Positions 51,711 to 60,605 are shown, counted from the stretch's first letter. The stretch: 64,000 nucleotides of DNA from Rubrobacteraceae bacterium (GCA_023511405.1 JAIMBO010000003.1:1-64000); one strand, 5' to 3'. The notes: a model not told the origin generated them from the letters alone. A program made the numbers and translations.

Positions 51711-52537
51711 CCCCTTCCCAGAAGCGCGAACAACTCTCCCGGGCGCAGCAGGTGGTAGGGGCGGTGCAGGTTGCGCCGGTTGATGTAGTCCACGAAGTAC
51801 GCCGGGTTCTCGGTGTTCCCCGCGACGAGGTCGTAGTGGGTCGGGAAGACCATCCCGACGTCGAGCGTCTCGGCGAGCTCTACGGCCTCGCGGAAGTCGG
51901 TGTTGCCGACTATCTCCCGCGCGGTGCGGAAGTAGTCACGCCCGTTTATCGGGAGGAACATCGCGTCCAGGCGCCAGCGGGAGAGGGTCTCGATCATGCC
52001 GTCGTAGACCACCGTGTCGCCCGCGTGGTAGACGGTGACGCCGTTGCACTCTATGACGTAGCCCAGGTAGCGGTAGCCGCGGTCGGTCCTCTCCAGCCCG
52101 GTGTGCGCGGAAGGGACCGCGGTGATGCGCGCGCCCGCCACCTCGAACGGCTCGTCCACCGCGGGGACCGTGACCCTCTCTGGATCGATCCCGGCCTTCG
52201 AGAAGTCGCAGGCGTAGGGGGCGTAGAAACGCGCCCCGGGAGAGGAGGAGGCGATGGAGCCGAGCGTCTCGGGGTCGAAGTGGTCGACGTGTTCGTGGGA
52301 GACGAGGACGCAGGAGGCGTCGTCTATGGCGGCGGGATCCACCGGTGGCTCGAAGCACCTATCCAACCTCTCCCCCTCGCCGCCGTAGTCGGTCAGGTAG
52401 GGATCCACGTAGATGACGCCCTCGGGACCCCTGATCCCCACGCCGGCCTGCCCGAGGCCGAGTATGACCAGCATGCCGGGCGGGACCTCCACGGCCTCCA
52501 ACCTCGGGATCAAACCACGTTCTCCGCTCTCGCTCAT
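51707..52537 (-). CDS. Metallo-beta-lactamase fold hydrolase (UlaG-like)
   Basis: 276 residues from ATG 52535-52537 with GGTGGGAG before it. SHEHVDHFDPETL is the dinuclear metal motif HxHxDH; VPSAHTGLE and TVYHAGDTV supply further ligands, and FPTHYDLV the last. The layout resembles UlaG-type L-ascorbate-6-phosphate lactonases rather than RNases. Substrate unknown. Convergent with dnaE, overlapping by 4 bp; 65 nt after the ferredoxin. Confidence 0.82.
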   Translation of the reverse strand: MSESGERGLIPRLEAVEVPPGMLVILGLGQAGVGIRGPEGVIYVDPYLTDYGGEGERLDRCFEPPVDPAAIDDASCVLVSHEHVDHFDPETLGSIASSSPGARFYAPYACDFSKAGIDPERVTVPAVDEPFEVAGARITAVPSAHTGLERTDRGYRYLGYVIECNGVTVYHAGDTVVYDGMIETLSRWRLDAMFLPINGRDYFRTAREIVGNTDFREAVELAETLDVGMVFPTHYDLVAGNTENPAYFVDYINRRNLHRPYHLLRPGELFALLGRG

Positions 52538-52602
52538 CTCCCACCTCGCATCGTCATGCCGCCCGCAGACCGGACACCTCTCCCGACCCGCTCCCAGGCC
52601 CT

Positions 52603-52962
52603 TCAGGCCCTCGAGCTCCCGGTGCCCCGGGGAGCAGGCAGCCCATGCCGATCCCGGCACTCACGCATCTGCCGGGTCTGGTAGGGCACGATGACCAGGT
52701 CGGACTTCGGCTTACCCGTACAGGGAAGTGCGAAGCCGCATTTCTCGTCCTGTTCGAAGTAACGGCGGGAGTCGGATTGGTCGACCTCGCCGTCGAGTAC
52801 CTTCACGGCGCAGGCGAGGTCCCATCCCTGCTCGCACAGGCTCGGGAGGTCGAGCCCCGCCCTTCGGGCGGCGTCGAGGATGTACTCCTCGACGCCGGCC
52901 TCGAAAGCTCTCTCCTCACCGTCGGGAAACTTCACCCTGACGGTGAACTTCTTCTCTTTCAC
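52603..52962 (-). CDS. Plant-type [2Fe-2S] ferredoxin with altered ligand
   Basis: 119 residues. Typical fold: KFPDGEERAFEAGVEEYILDAARRAGLDLPSLC, and after the cluster VLDGEVDQSDSRRYF and ALPCTGKPKSDLVIVP. The ligand motif CxxxxCxxC reads CEQGWDLAC: the second Cys is Asp48, with Cys43, Cys51 and Cys81 kept; an extra Cys is at EKCGF, near residue 76. It follows the Dps-like gene by 12 nt, perhaps as its reductant. Confidence 0.75.
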   Translation of the reverse strand: MKEKKFTVRVKFPDGEERAFEAGVEEYILDAARRAGLDLPSLCEQGWDLACAVKVLDGEVDQSDSRRYFEQDEKCGFALPCTGKPKSDLVIVPYQTRQMRECRDRHGLPAPRGTGSSRA

Positions 52963-52974
52963 TTCCCCCTTCTT

Positions 52975-53646
52975 TTAGGGGTTGTACAGCGGACGGTTCT
53001 TGGAGTAGGGCGCATCTCCCGGCTCGCCCCGGCGGAAGTGACCCGAGGGCCGCACCACACCGTCTCTCTCCATCGAGAGGAGCTCTATGAACCACGCCTC
53101 GTGCTCTATCTCCTCGTTGAGGATGCGTGCAGCGAGTCCGTAGGTGCGCGGATCCTTGCCTCCCGCCGTCAGATCACACACCTCCGACCACGTGCGGATC
53201 GCACACCGCTCGGCCTCGAGCAACACCTCCAGGATCTCTTCGGCCTTGGGCCCGCTCCCGTTCCCCATCTCCGGGGCATGTTGTCCGTCGCCTGTCCCAG
53301 GCAGGTAGGCGTCCGGACAGCTCGCCCGGTCCGCGAACTGACGGATGTCGTAGGGTATGGAGCCCCCGAGCTCGTAGATCCTCGGGGTCATCAGCTCGAA
53401 ATGTGCCCTGTCCTCGAGCCGGGCGTCCTCGCAGATCTCCTTGTAATCCTCGTTCCCCGCAAGGTACATCCGCAGGATCGTGTAGTAGTAGTAGGTGGTG
53501 AACTCGGCGGCCACGGCGTCGATGAGCTTCTCCCTGAGCTCCTCGACGTTCACCCCACGGGCCTCCATGACCTCTATGCCTACCCTCTGCGTCACGTCCC
53601 CGGCCCGGACTTTGCCTTTGGCATGCGGCCTTTCATCGCCAGCCAT
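52975..53646 (-). CDS. Dps-like ferritin (DPSL/thioferritin type)
   Basis: 223 residues from ATG 53644-53646, with AAGGAGGT upstream. [29 protein letters not shown] and [14 protein letters not shown] carry the four-helix-bundle diiron carboxylate/His ligands. The Cys pair in [13 protein letters not shown] matches the thioferritin motif of archaeal-type DPSL proteins. Probable iron storage and peroxide defence; the adjacent ferredoxin may donate electrons. Confidence 0.8.
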   Translation of the reverse strand: MAGDERPHAKGKVRAGDVTQRVGIEVMEARGVNVEELREKLIDAVAAEFTTYYYYTILRMYLAGNEDYKEICEDARLEDRAHFELMTPRIYELGGSIPYDIRQFADRASCPDAYLPGTGDGQHAPEMGNGSGPKAEEILEVLLEAERCAIRTWSEVCDLTAGGKDPRTYGLAARILNEEIEHEAWFIELLSMERDGVVRPSGHFRRGEPGDAPYSKNRPLYNP

Positions 53647-53921
53647 CGGCCACGACCTCCTTCCTCACGACGGTATTCTTGGTAGTTCTCATAATTGTTC
53701 CTACCCGTCATCGGCCGAGATAAACGGACGCCTCGGGAGGGGTTGTGAACGATCCCACAGAGCCGGGCACGGAGGGTCGGCCTTCCCTCACTCTCCACGT
53801 CCGGCCACCGGACTCCCGCTCCGACAGGGGCAAAAGCCGTCAGCATCCCGGACGAGCCTCGGTGATCGTTCTTTCGTTCGCATCACGCGCTCTCCTCGCG
53901 GGCGGATCTGGCCAGCGTCCT
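53647..53921. other. 275-bp intergenic stretch
   Basis: Holds the likely promoter and ribosome site of the ferritin gene (AT-rich patch on minus near 53685-53700) and the 3' flank of the MutS-like operon. No clear gene, terminator or repeat was recognised; an 84-codon minus frame overlaps the ferritin start and looks spurious. Confidence 0.5.
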
Positions 53922-55412
53922 TCAGCGGAACTCGAAGATACGCCGGTAGGAGTCCCAGCCGTAGCTCGTCGGCAGGGGCTCGCCGGGAAGAAGACGAAAG
54001 GTGCGCGAGCCGTCCGGGAGACGCTCGGCGCGCAGAAAGAGCATCCCTCCGTCCCTCCTATCGTAGAGGCTGCGAGCCAGGTCGTAGAGGTGGGTGACGA
54101 AGAAGACCCGCACGCCGGACTCGACCATCGCCCGGACGACCTGACGGGCCATCTCGGAGCCCTCCCGCTCGTTGGTCGAGGAGAACGACTCGTTGCACAG
54201 CAGCATGCCACCGGGCCCGATGCGCTCCGCGATCCTCCCCATCCTCCCGAGCTCCTCGTCGAGCCTGCCGCTGCGCATCCGCTCGTCCTCCTCCCTGCGG
54301 TAGTGGGTGAACACCCCCGAGCAGATGCTGGCGCGAAAGGACCCGGCGGGCACGAACATCCCGCACTGCATCATCAACTGTGCGAGCCCCACGCTGCGCA
54401 GGAAGGTGGACTTGCCGCCCTGGTTGGCGCCCGTGATCATCACGAGCCCTTTGCCGTCGGCGTCGATATCGTTGCCGACGACGCGCCCCTCGACGCTCAG
54501 GCTGAGGGAGACGTCGTAGAGCCCGCGGGCCGAGAGCGCCTTCTTTTCGATGGGCTCGGGGGTGGGGAAGCAGAGCGGCTCCCCCCTGGCCGCGAGCCGG
54601 TCACGCAGGTTGAGGCACCCGACGTAGAAGGCGAGCTCGGCGCGCAAAAGCTCGAAGAAACCGAGGATGTTGTCCGCCGAGCGGGCCGTGACGTCGGCGA
54701 CGCGGTTGAGCCCCCGGTCGGAGAGCTCGTCCAGGGCCCGGAAGCCGCTCACGTCGCGGTCCGGGACGGTGAAGCCGTAGCCGGAGCGGTCGCCGAACGG
54801 GAGGCGTTCGAGGAGGCGCTGACGCCTCGGGACCCTCAGCACGTAGTCCCTCCCCCTGTTGCCCCGGCCGAGGCGCGCGCTGAAGAGCATCCCACGGCTG
54901 AACTCGAGCTCCCCCAGGTGCCGCTCGACCTCGGCGAGGTAGTCGTCCGAGAGATCCCGCCGGACCATCTCGAAGAACCTGCCGAAGGCCTCCGAAGAGA
55001 AGCTCCCGGCATGCTCGTCGGCGAGGCCCCTGAGCCTCCTCAGGTGCTCGAGGAACATCCCGAGAACCTGGACCGCACGGTTGAGTATCGAGCGCGGGGA
55101 GTCGTGAAGCAGGCCCACGAAGACCTTCCGCTCGCCTTCGATGGCTTCGATCGCGACGCGATGGATCTCCCTCACGACCTCCGCCTCCTCGAGGCAGTCG
55201 GCGAGCGCCCGCTGGCGGTAGAGTATCTCCTCCGGCTCGGAGAGCCCGTCGAGCAGCGCCTTCCTGGCGACCTCGTACACGAAGTCGTCCCCCGAGGCCA
55301 TCGCCTGCAGGAGCGGCTCGAGGCCGAGGTCCCGCGTGAGATCCTCCGTGTTCTCCGGCAGCCCGCCTCCCGGGTCGAAGTCGCGGTCGCGGTGCATGAG
55401 GAGCACCCTCAT
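53922..55412 (-). CDS. MutS-like ATPase, second of a coupled pair
   Basis: 496 residues from ATG 55410-55412, overlapping the upstream MutS-like gene by 4 bp. C-terminal MutS ATPase: Walker A GANQGGKSTFLRSVG, then LLCNESFSSTNEREGSE in the Walker B position (Asn-Glu instead of Asp-Glu), and VFFVTHLYDLARSLYD. The N-terminal half is helical (lever/clamp-like). No MutS domain I mismatch-binding motif (FxE). Lies in an operon controlled by a fluoride riboswitch. Confidence 0.8.
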   Translation of the reverse strand: MRVLLMHRDRDFDPGGGLPENTEDLTRDLGLEPLLQAMASGDDFVYEVARKALLDGLSEPEEILYRQRALADCLEEAEVVREIHRVAIEAIEGERKVFVGLLHDSPRSILNRAVQVLGMFLEHLRRLRGLADEHAGSFSSEAFGRFFEMVRRDLSDDYLAEVERHLGELEFSRGMLFSARLGRGNRGRDYVLRVPRRQRLLERLPFGDRSGYGFTVPDRDVSGFRALDELSDRGLNRVADVTARSADNILGFFELLRAELAFYVGCLNLRDRLAARGEPLCFPTPEPIEKKALSARGLYDVSLSLSVEGRVVGNDIDADGKGLVMITGANQGGKSTFLRSVGLAQLMMQCGMFVPAGSFRASICSGVFTHYRREEDERMRSGRLDEELGRMGRIAERIGPGGMLLCNESFSSTNEREGSEMARQVVRAMVESGVRVFFVTHLYDLARSLYDRRDGGMLFLRAERLPDGSRTFRLLPGEPLPTSYGWDSYRRIFEFR

Positions 55413-56944
55413 CTCTTCACCCTCCTCTTGAGATCCTCGTAGGTGAGCCCGTACTTGCGGGCGAGCGCCAGCGCGTAGGCGAGCCCTTCGGGGGGCTTGC
55501 GCACGATCCGGAAGGTCCGCACGGACGGGTCTTCGGGGTCCACGGTCCCGACCATGCTCACGGTCTCCTCCCCGAGGGTGGCCAGCTCGTCGATGAACGT
55601 GACGCAGACGCACAGCGCCCCGAGCCTCTCGATCCGCCCGAGCAGGTCGGTCCCGATGCGGGCGGCGTCCTCGAGCGTCGTCGAGCTGAAGCTCTCGTTC
55701 AGGACGATGAGGCTCTCCCCGGTGGCCTCCCGCAGGATCTCGTGCAGCCGCACGAGATCGTCTTCGAGTTTGCTCCGCAGCCGCTCGACGCCCTCCTCCC
55801 TCTCGAAGTGGGTGAAGATCGCATCGGGGATGTGAAGGTGGGCCTCGGCGGCCGGGACCGGGAGCCCCAGGCTCGCCAGGTAGTGCAGCTGTCCGACCAT
55901 CCGGGCGAAGGTGGTCTTGCCGCCCTGGTTCGGCCCCGTGACAACCAGGATGCGCTCCGGGTGGCGCAGGTGGAAGCCGTTTTTCACCACCGATCCCCCC
56001 TCGCGCAGAAGCGAGGCGGCGAGCGCGAGGTCGAATCCCTCCTCGACCCTCGTCTCCCCCACCTCTTCGGAGACCTCCGGGTAGCAGAACGGGAGGCCCG
56101 CCTCCCTGAAGCGCCCGGCGTACTCCAGGTAGGCGAGGTAGAACTGCACCTCGCGGTCGAACGCCGCGACGGTCTCGTCCAGGTAATCGCGGCGGCGTCT
56201 GCAGAACTCGTCCAGCCTCCCGAAGACGTCCGGATTGAGCCGGGCGACGAGCTCCAGGATGCGCTCCTCGACGTGGCCCAACTCCGGGGGATCGCGGAAG
56301 CGCACCCGGTGGTCCTTCGCCGCGCCGCGCGCGAACCGGGCGAAGACCCTCTCGATCTCGTCCCCGTAGTCCTCCTCGTCCTCGTAGGTGTCGACCCTGA
56401 CCCGGTTGCCTCTTATGTGTACCGTGTAGACGACCCCGGCCAGGTCCTCCCGCAGCGCGCGCACCTCCTCTTCGAGCCCGGAGAACTCCTCCGAGCCGGC
56501 GTAGCCGGCGAGGTAGTCGCTCAGCGCCCGCAGACCGCGCGAGGCGGGCTCCCGCTGCGGGAGTTCCCGGGCCAGAGAGCGGACGGCCTCGCAGTAGACA
56601 CCGGCGGCGTCCAGGAACCAGCGCTGCTTCTGCAGCTCGTGGTGGAGCTTCCCGGCGAGGGAAAGGCACTCGCGCATCGCCCGCATGCGCCGGGCGAAGT
56701 CCTCCACCACTTCCCGCACCTCACCGCGCTCGAGATCACGCGCCACCTCCTGCCGGTAGGTGACCTCTCCGGGCTCGCGTAGAGGGGTGTGGAAGAACGG
56801 AGCGAGGTCGTATTCCTCCCTGCCCGAGAGAAGCTCCTCCACCACCGCATCGAGACGGAGGTCGGAGAAGAAGGTGGGCTCCGCGGCCCGGAGCTCTCCG
56901 GCCCTTCTATCCTCGAAGAGTATGCTCTGGAAGGTCTTCTCCAT
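55409..56944 (-). CDS. MutS-like ATPase, first of a coupled pair
   Basis: 511 residues from ATG 56942-56944, with GGAGGAGGTGAGAGG before it; the frame extends to 57073 only because the riboswitch happens to be open. Same layout as its partner: helical N-terminus, Walker A GPNQGGKTTFARMVG, LIVLNESFSSTTLEDA in the Walker B place, and CVTFIDELATLG. No mismatch-recognition domain or Smr nuclease domain. The two paralogues probably form a heterodimeric MutS-type clamp. Confidence 0.82.
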   Translation of the reverse strand: MEKTFQSILFEDRRAGELRAAEPTFFSDLRLDAVVEELLSGREEYDLAPFFHTPLREPGEVTYRQEVARDLERGEVREVVEDFARRMRAMRECLSLAGKLHHELQKQRWFLDAAGVYCEAVRSLARELPQREPASRGLRALSDYLAGYAGSEEFSGLEEEVRALREDLAGVVYTVHIRGNRVRVDTYEDEEDYGDEIERVFARFARGAAKDHRVRFRDPPELGHVEERILELVARLNPDVFGRLDEFCRRRRDYLDETVAAFDREVQFYLAYLEYAGRFREAGLPFCYPEVSEEVGETRVEEGFDLALAASLLREGGSVVKNGFHLRHPERILVVTGPNQGGKTTFARMVGQLHYLASLGLPVPAAEAHLHIPDAIFTHFEREEGVERLRSKLEDDLVRLHEILREATGESLIVLNESFSSTTLEDAARIGTDLLGRIERLGALCVCVTFIDELATLGEETVSMVGTVDPEDPSVRTFRIVRKPPEGLAYALALARKYGLTYEDLKRRVKR

Positions 56945-56970
56945 CCCTCTCACCTCCTCCGGGTGGAGGC

Positions 56971-57013
56971 CAAACAGAAAGGCCCCCACCGGTCGGGGAA
57001 ACCGGTAGAGGCC
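56971..57013 (-). terminator. Riboswitch-controlled terminator upstream of the MutS pair
   Basis: On minus, GGCCTCTACCGG (57013-57002) pairs over 12 bp (two GU) with CCGGTGGGGGCC (56992-56981) around a 9-nt loop, followed by TTTCTGTTTG. The first arm is also the 3' strand of the fluoride aptamer, so ligand binding and termination are mutually exclusive. No promoter lies between it and the ATG. Confidence 0.88.
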
Positions 57014-57077
57014 ATCAGCCGGCTCCGCCGGCAGGAGCCGCAGAGAGAGCTCTGCGGCCGGTGCGAGCCTCATCGCA
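57002..57077 (-). promoter_or_regulatory. Fluoride riboswitch aptamer 1
   Basis: RNA begins UGCG-AUGAGGCU-CGCA (P1 with 8-nt loop), an extra hairpin CCGCAGAG...CUCUGCGG, then P3 GCCGGC-GGA-GCCGGC, followed by UGAUGGCCUCUACC. Loop GAGGCU pairs with GGCCUC as the pseudoknot. Start and 3' core match the well-known crcB/fluoride aptamer nearly base for base. Controls the MutS-like pair by antitermination. Confidence 0.93.
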
Positions 57078-57102
57078 TCGGCGGGTTGGCCGCCGCAAGG
57101 GG

Positions 57103-57131
57103 ATTGTAGCCATGCCCCGGGAGCCCATCAA
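57103..57131 (-). promoter_or_regulatory. Promoter of the fluoride riboswitch/MutS transcript
   Basis: On minus, TTGATG (57126-57131), 17-bp spacer, TACAAT (57103-57108). Transcription would begin about 57096, some 20 nt before the aptamer. It overlaps the 3' end of the MFS gene. Confidence 0.7.
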
Positions 57132-58318
57132 CCTCCGGCCGTCCTGCGGGTGGCGAGCAACACCGGCACGGCGAGGAGCTGCACCACGACTGAGAACGCC
57201 ACGAGCCCCATGACCGAGTGGTCGTAGAGCACGCCGAGAAGCCAGCTCCCGACGAACCAGGCGACGCCGTAGCAGGCGCTGAAGACGCCGTAGGCGTAGG
57301 CCCTCCTCGTGGCGGGGATCATCCCGGCGACCGGGGCGCTCATCAGCGAGTCCTGTATGCCCATCCCCACCCCCCAGAGGACGACGCCGGCGGCCGCCGT
57401 CCTAGTCCCCCCGAGAAAAGCCAGCGGCGCGAAGAACGCGGAGATCACGACCGCGAGCGCCAGGACGGGCATCCCACCCCGGTCGAACCAGCGGCCGAAG
57501 AGGAGCGCCGAAGCGCCGGAGACCGCCATCGCCACCGCGTAGAGGATCGGGATGAGGCTGCTGGAGGTCTCCGAGGCGAGATGGAAGGAGATCAGGCCGA
57601 AGTCCGCGTACCCGAGCGCGACGAGCATCATGGCCCCGAGGTAAGTCCAGAAGGCGGCGGGGAGCCTGCTCCCCACGTCTTTCTGCGCGAACGCCTCTCC
57701 TGTCCGCTCCATGCTGCGGGGGTTGGGGTAGCGCAGCCTGGCCTGCAGGAGGACGAGCAGCGAGACCGCGGCGGGTACGGCCAGGAAGGCGAAGGCGAGG
57801 TGGTAGCTACCGCCCAGGTAGAGGATCGCGGCCACGGCGAGCGGTCCCACGAGAGCCCCGGTCTGGTCGAGGGCCTCGCGCAGCGCGAACGCCCACCCCT
57901 GCCCGATGACCGTGCCGGCGTGGGAGAGCATGGCGTCGCGCGGCGGGTTCCTCAGGCCTTTGCCTATACGCTCCAGGACGATCAGGGCCGCGGCGAGCTG
58001 CCAGTCTCCCGCAAGCGCCAGAAGCGGCGCGGCGAGCAAATTCACCACGTACCCCACCCCCGTGATGAGCCAGTAGCGGCCGGTGCGGCTGCTCAGGTAA
58101 CCCGAGAGCAGCCGAACACCGTAGCCCGCGAGCTCCCCGAGCCCGGAGACGAACCCGACGAGCGCCCCGGAGACGCCGAAGGTGGCGAGGAAGGGCCCGT
58201 AGATACCCCGGGCTCCCTCGTAGGTCATGTCCGCGAACAGGCTCAAGACGCCTATGAGGACGACGAAGGAGAGTGCCGCGGAGGCCTCCCTTCCCCTACC
58301 TGGGCGAGCTTTTCTCAC
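57128..58318 (-). CDS. MFS transporter
   Basis: 396 residues from GTG 58316-58318 (AAGGGG nine bases upstream); an upstream TTG at 58348 is possible. About 12 membrane spans; the loop 2-3 region GYVSSRTGRYW-like (GYLSSRTGRYWLITG) and RIGKGLRNPPRDAML fit major-facilitator drug/sugar-type carriers. The substrate is unknown. It lies 43 nt downstream of the zinc-ribbon/HEAT gene as the last member of a minus-strand operon that starts with a fluoride-type riboswitch. Confidence 0.82.
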   Translation of the reverse strand: MRKARPGRGREASAALSFVVLIGVLSLFADMTYEGARGIYGPFLATFGVSGALVGFVSGLGELAGYGVRLLSGYLSSRTGRYWLITGVGYVVNLLAAPLLALAGDWQLAAALIVLERIGKGLRNPPRDAMLSHAGTVIGQGWAFALREALDQTGALVGPLAVAAILYLGGSYHLAFAFLAVPAAVSLLVLLQARLRYPNPRSMERTGEAFAQKDVGSRLPAAFWTYLGAMMLVALGYADFGLISFHLASETSSSLIPILYAVAMAVSGASALLFGRWFDRGGMPVLALAVVISAFFAPLAFLGGTRTAAAGVVLWGVGMGIQDSLMSAPVAGMIPATRRAYAYGVFSACYGVAWFVGSWLLGVLYDHSVMGLVAFSVVVQLLAVPVLLATRRTAGG

Positions 58319-58361
58319 GCCGGGATCACCCCTTCCATCATCCCGCAACCCGGCGACCCGA

Positions 58362-58844
58362 TCAACGGCCGGACCACCGGGCGAGGAGATCCCTGGCGGC
58401 TTCGCCGACCCGTCCGCCCCCTTCCCGGCTCACCTCGCGGAGGAGATCGAGCGTCCCTTCGGCTGGACCGAGCCTCTCGAGCGCATCGACCGCGGCGAGC
58501 CGGACCTGGACCGGACCATTCCGCAGGGCATTCTCCAGCGTCTTTCTGGCCCGCTCGTCGCCGATGGCCCCCAGACCGCTCACGGCGGCCGCCCTCAGGT
58601 ACGGGTCGGCCGCATCATCCTCCACCAGCTCGCTCAGAGGCTCCACCGCCTCGACCGCGCCGAGCTTGCCCAGGATGCCAGCCGCCCGCACCGCGGTCTC
58701 CCCCTGGGGGTGGTGCAGCGCCCAGATGAGCCTCTCGACGTAGGTCTCCCCCGTCTCGCTCCGCAACGGAGCACCGCAGCGGGCACAGTACTTCGCCTCC
58801 CGACCGTTGACCTCGTAACACCGCGGGCAGTAGAGCCAGCTCAC
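58362..58844 (-). CDS. Zinc-ribbon plus HEAT-repeat protein
   Basis: 160 residues. MSWLYCPRCYEVNGREAKYCARCG gives two CxxC knuckles for one zinc. From residue 35 on, short HEAT/PBS-lyase-like repeats (ERLIWALHHPQGETAVRAAGILGKLG, and ARKTLENALRNGPVQVRLAAVDALERLG) form an alpha solenoid. Probably a scaffold or partner for other proteins. Overlaps the upstream DUF47 gene by 4 bp. Confidence 0.75.
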   Translation of the reverse strand: MSWLYCPRCYEVNGREAKYCARCGAPLRSETGETYVERLIWALHHPQGETAVRAAGILGKLGAVEAVEPLSELVEDDAADPYLRAAAVSGLGAIGDERARKTLENALRNGPVQVRLAAVDALERLGPAEGTLDLLREVSREGGGRVGEAARDLLARWSGR

Positions 58845-59491
58845 CCTTCCATCCCCTCCGCTCCGTACATCACCCCGCCCAGAAACTGCGCAACATCTTC
58901 GCAGCGGTCGATTGCCTCCTCGAGCCGGTCGTAGATGTCCTTCCAGCGCATCGTCTGGACGGGGTCGGCTCCGAGCACCAGCAGGGCCGTGAGGGCCGCC
59001 CGGTAGGCGACGTCGGCCTCGTTCTCCACGGCGGCCGCCGCGCGCACACGCTCGCTTATGTCCTCTCCTCTCTTCACGCCCTCGACGCAGAGCGACAGCT
59101 CCTCCGAGATCCGCCGCAGGTAAGAGGCCAGCCTGACCGACTGATCGGTCGGGACTATCTCGAAGCGGTGGTAGATCCGCATGAGGTCCGAGATCTCCTC
59201 CAGCGCGTCCATCGCGGCGTCGAGGTGCTGGGAGAGGATGATGAGCCGGACCCCGCCGAAAGGGTGACCGTCTCCGGACCTCTCGGCCGCACCGAGCATC
59301 TGTGCGATGGTGAGGTCGGAGGCCCGCTCCAGGGAGTCTATGTATGTGGCGTGAGAGGCCATCCGAGAAGGGTCGACGAAGGCGGCGTGCAGAAGCCGCG
59401 CCCCTGCGACGAAATCCTCCACGAGGTCGGAGAGGGCCTCCAGCACGGCCCCGCCGGCGAGGGCTCGCTTCCCTTCCGTCTCACCGGGCAT
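58841..59491 (-). CDS. DUF47/PhoU-like protein
   Basis: 216 residues from ATG 59489-59491. Helical bundle with ERASDLTIAQMLGAAERSG, DAAMDALEEISDLMRIYHRFEI and the YDRLEEAIDRCEDVAQFLGG end typical of DUF47 (PhoU-like) proteins, which usually bind metal and accompany Pit phosphate transporters. Here the transporter downstream is an MFS protein. Overlaps the HEAT gene by 11 bp. Confidence 0.78.
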   Translation of the reverse strand: MPGETEGKRALAGGAVLEALSDLVEDFVAGARLLHAAFVDPSRMASHATYIDSLERASDLTIAQMLGAAERSGDGHPFGGVRLIILSQHLDAAMDALEEISDLMRIYHRFEIVPTDQSVRLASYLRRISEELSLCVEGVKRGEDISERVRAAAAVENEADVAYRAALTALLVLGADPVQTMRWKDIYDRLEEAIDRCEDVAQFLGGVMYGAEGMEG

Positions 59492-60605
59492 CCGCTCTTC
59501 CCCGCGTCGCGAGCGCGCCGAGCGCGGCCTGAGCGACCTCCGGCCGCGGGTCTTCCGCGGCCTCCCGCAGCAACGCGAACGCGCCCGGCACCTTCGAGAG
59601 CGCCCGGGCCGCCGCGTTGCGCAACCCGGGATCCTCCCCTCTGAGGAGCGCGTAGAGCGGCAAGAGTCCCTCGCGCGCCTCGAGATCCCCCAAGGCCCGC
59701 ACCGCGGCGAAGCGGACCTCGGGATCGGGATCTTCCAGGAGCGGCAGGAGTTCAGGGGCCTGCTCTCGGGCCCCGAGCCAGGCCAGGGCGTCGACCGCGG
59801 CGCGGCGCTCTTCGGCCTGCGGAGAACGTAGAAGACCGGCGAGGAAGGCCCCGGCCCCCTCGCCGAGGATCTCATGAAGGGCGCGGAGGGCGTACGGCCT
59901 GAGCCCCGGCCCCTCCCGACAGAGCGCCTCGAAGAGCGGTGGCGCCGCCCGGTGGGCCTTCGAGCGGGCGAGCGATTCCGCCGCCACCCGGCGCACGTCG
60001 GTGCTGGGGTCACAGGCCAGAGCTTCGAAGACGGGCTCGAGGTGATGCACGCGTACGAGCAGCGGCACCACCGCCTCCCGCACCCGGGGCTCGGGATCCT
60101 CGAGAGCCTCTTCGAGCACCCCGGCCGCCCTCTCCCCCGCGACCTCTGCGAGGGCCCAAAGCGCCACCCGGCGTACGCTCCAGGACCGGTCGCGCACGAG
60201 CTCCCGGAGGACCCTCTCCCCCGCACCGAGTCCTCCCAGCGAGCGGGCTGCCTCCGCCCTTACCTGCGGGTCACGGTCGCGGGCGAGGAAGACGAGCGCC
60301 GGCACCGCCCCACGGTCCCCGAGCCTCCCGAGCGAGCGCGCCGCCGCCCGCCGCACCAGCCCCACCTCGTCCGAGGCGAGGACGAGCAGATCCCCGAGAA
60401 ACCTCCCGTCGCCGATGGCCCCCCCGCACACCGCGGAGGCGTAGCGGCGGGTGTAATCGCCGCTGCGCGCCAGTTCCTCGATCCCCTCGGGAACCTCCGT
60501 GACGCCGAGGGACTCGAAGGCCCGGGCGAGTTCGTCCACCTCGGCGAGCTCGCAGCTGCGCAGCCGCTCCACCAGCCGTCCGACGTCCCCGATTCGGCTC
60601 TTCAT
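59481..60605 (-). CDS. HEAT-repeat protein
   Basis: 374 residues made of about ten HEAT/PBS-lyase-like repeats of about 31 residues (VRRAAARSLGRLGDRGAVPALVFLA; VRRVALWALAEV; VRFAAVRALGDLEAREGLLPL). No catalytic motif. Likely a scaffold binding partners within the same operon. Start overlaps the upstream gene's stop by 4 bp. Confidence 0.8.
   Translation of the reverse strand: MKSRIGDVGRLVERLRSCELAEVDELARAFESLGVTEVPEGIEELARSGDYTRRYASAVCGGAIGDGRFLGDLLVLASDEVGLVRRAAARSLGRLGDRGAVPALVFLARDRDPQVRAEAARSLGGLGAGERVLRELVRDRSWSVRRVALWALAEVAGERAAGVLEEALEDPEPRVREAVVPLLVRVHHLEPVFEALACDPSTDVRRVAAESLARSKAHRAAPPLFEALCREGPGLRPYALRALHEILGEGAGAFLAGLLRSPQAEERRAAVDALAWLGAREQAPELLPLLEDPDPEVRFAAVRALGDLEAREGLLPLYALLRGEDPGLRNAAARALSKVPGAFALLREAAEDPRPEVAQAALGALATRGRADAR

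Noticed and set aside
55409-57073. Longer MutS-like start at 57073
   Set aside because: It would translate the riboswitch and terminator; ATG 56944 has a strong ribosome site.
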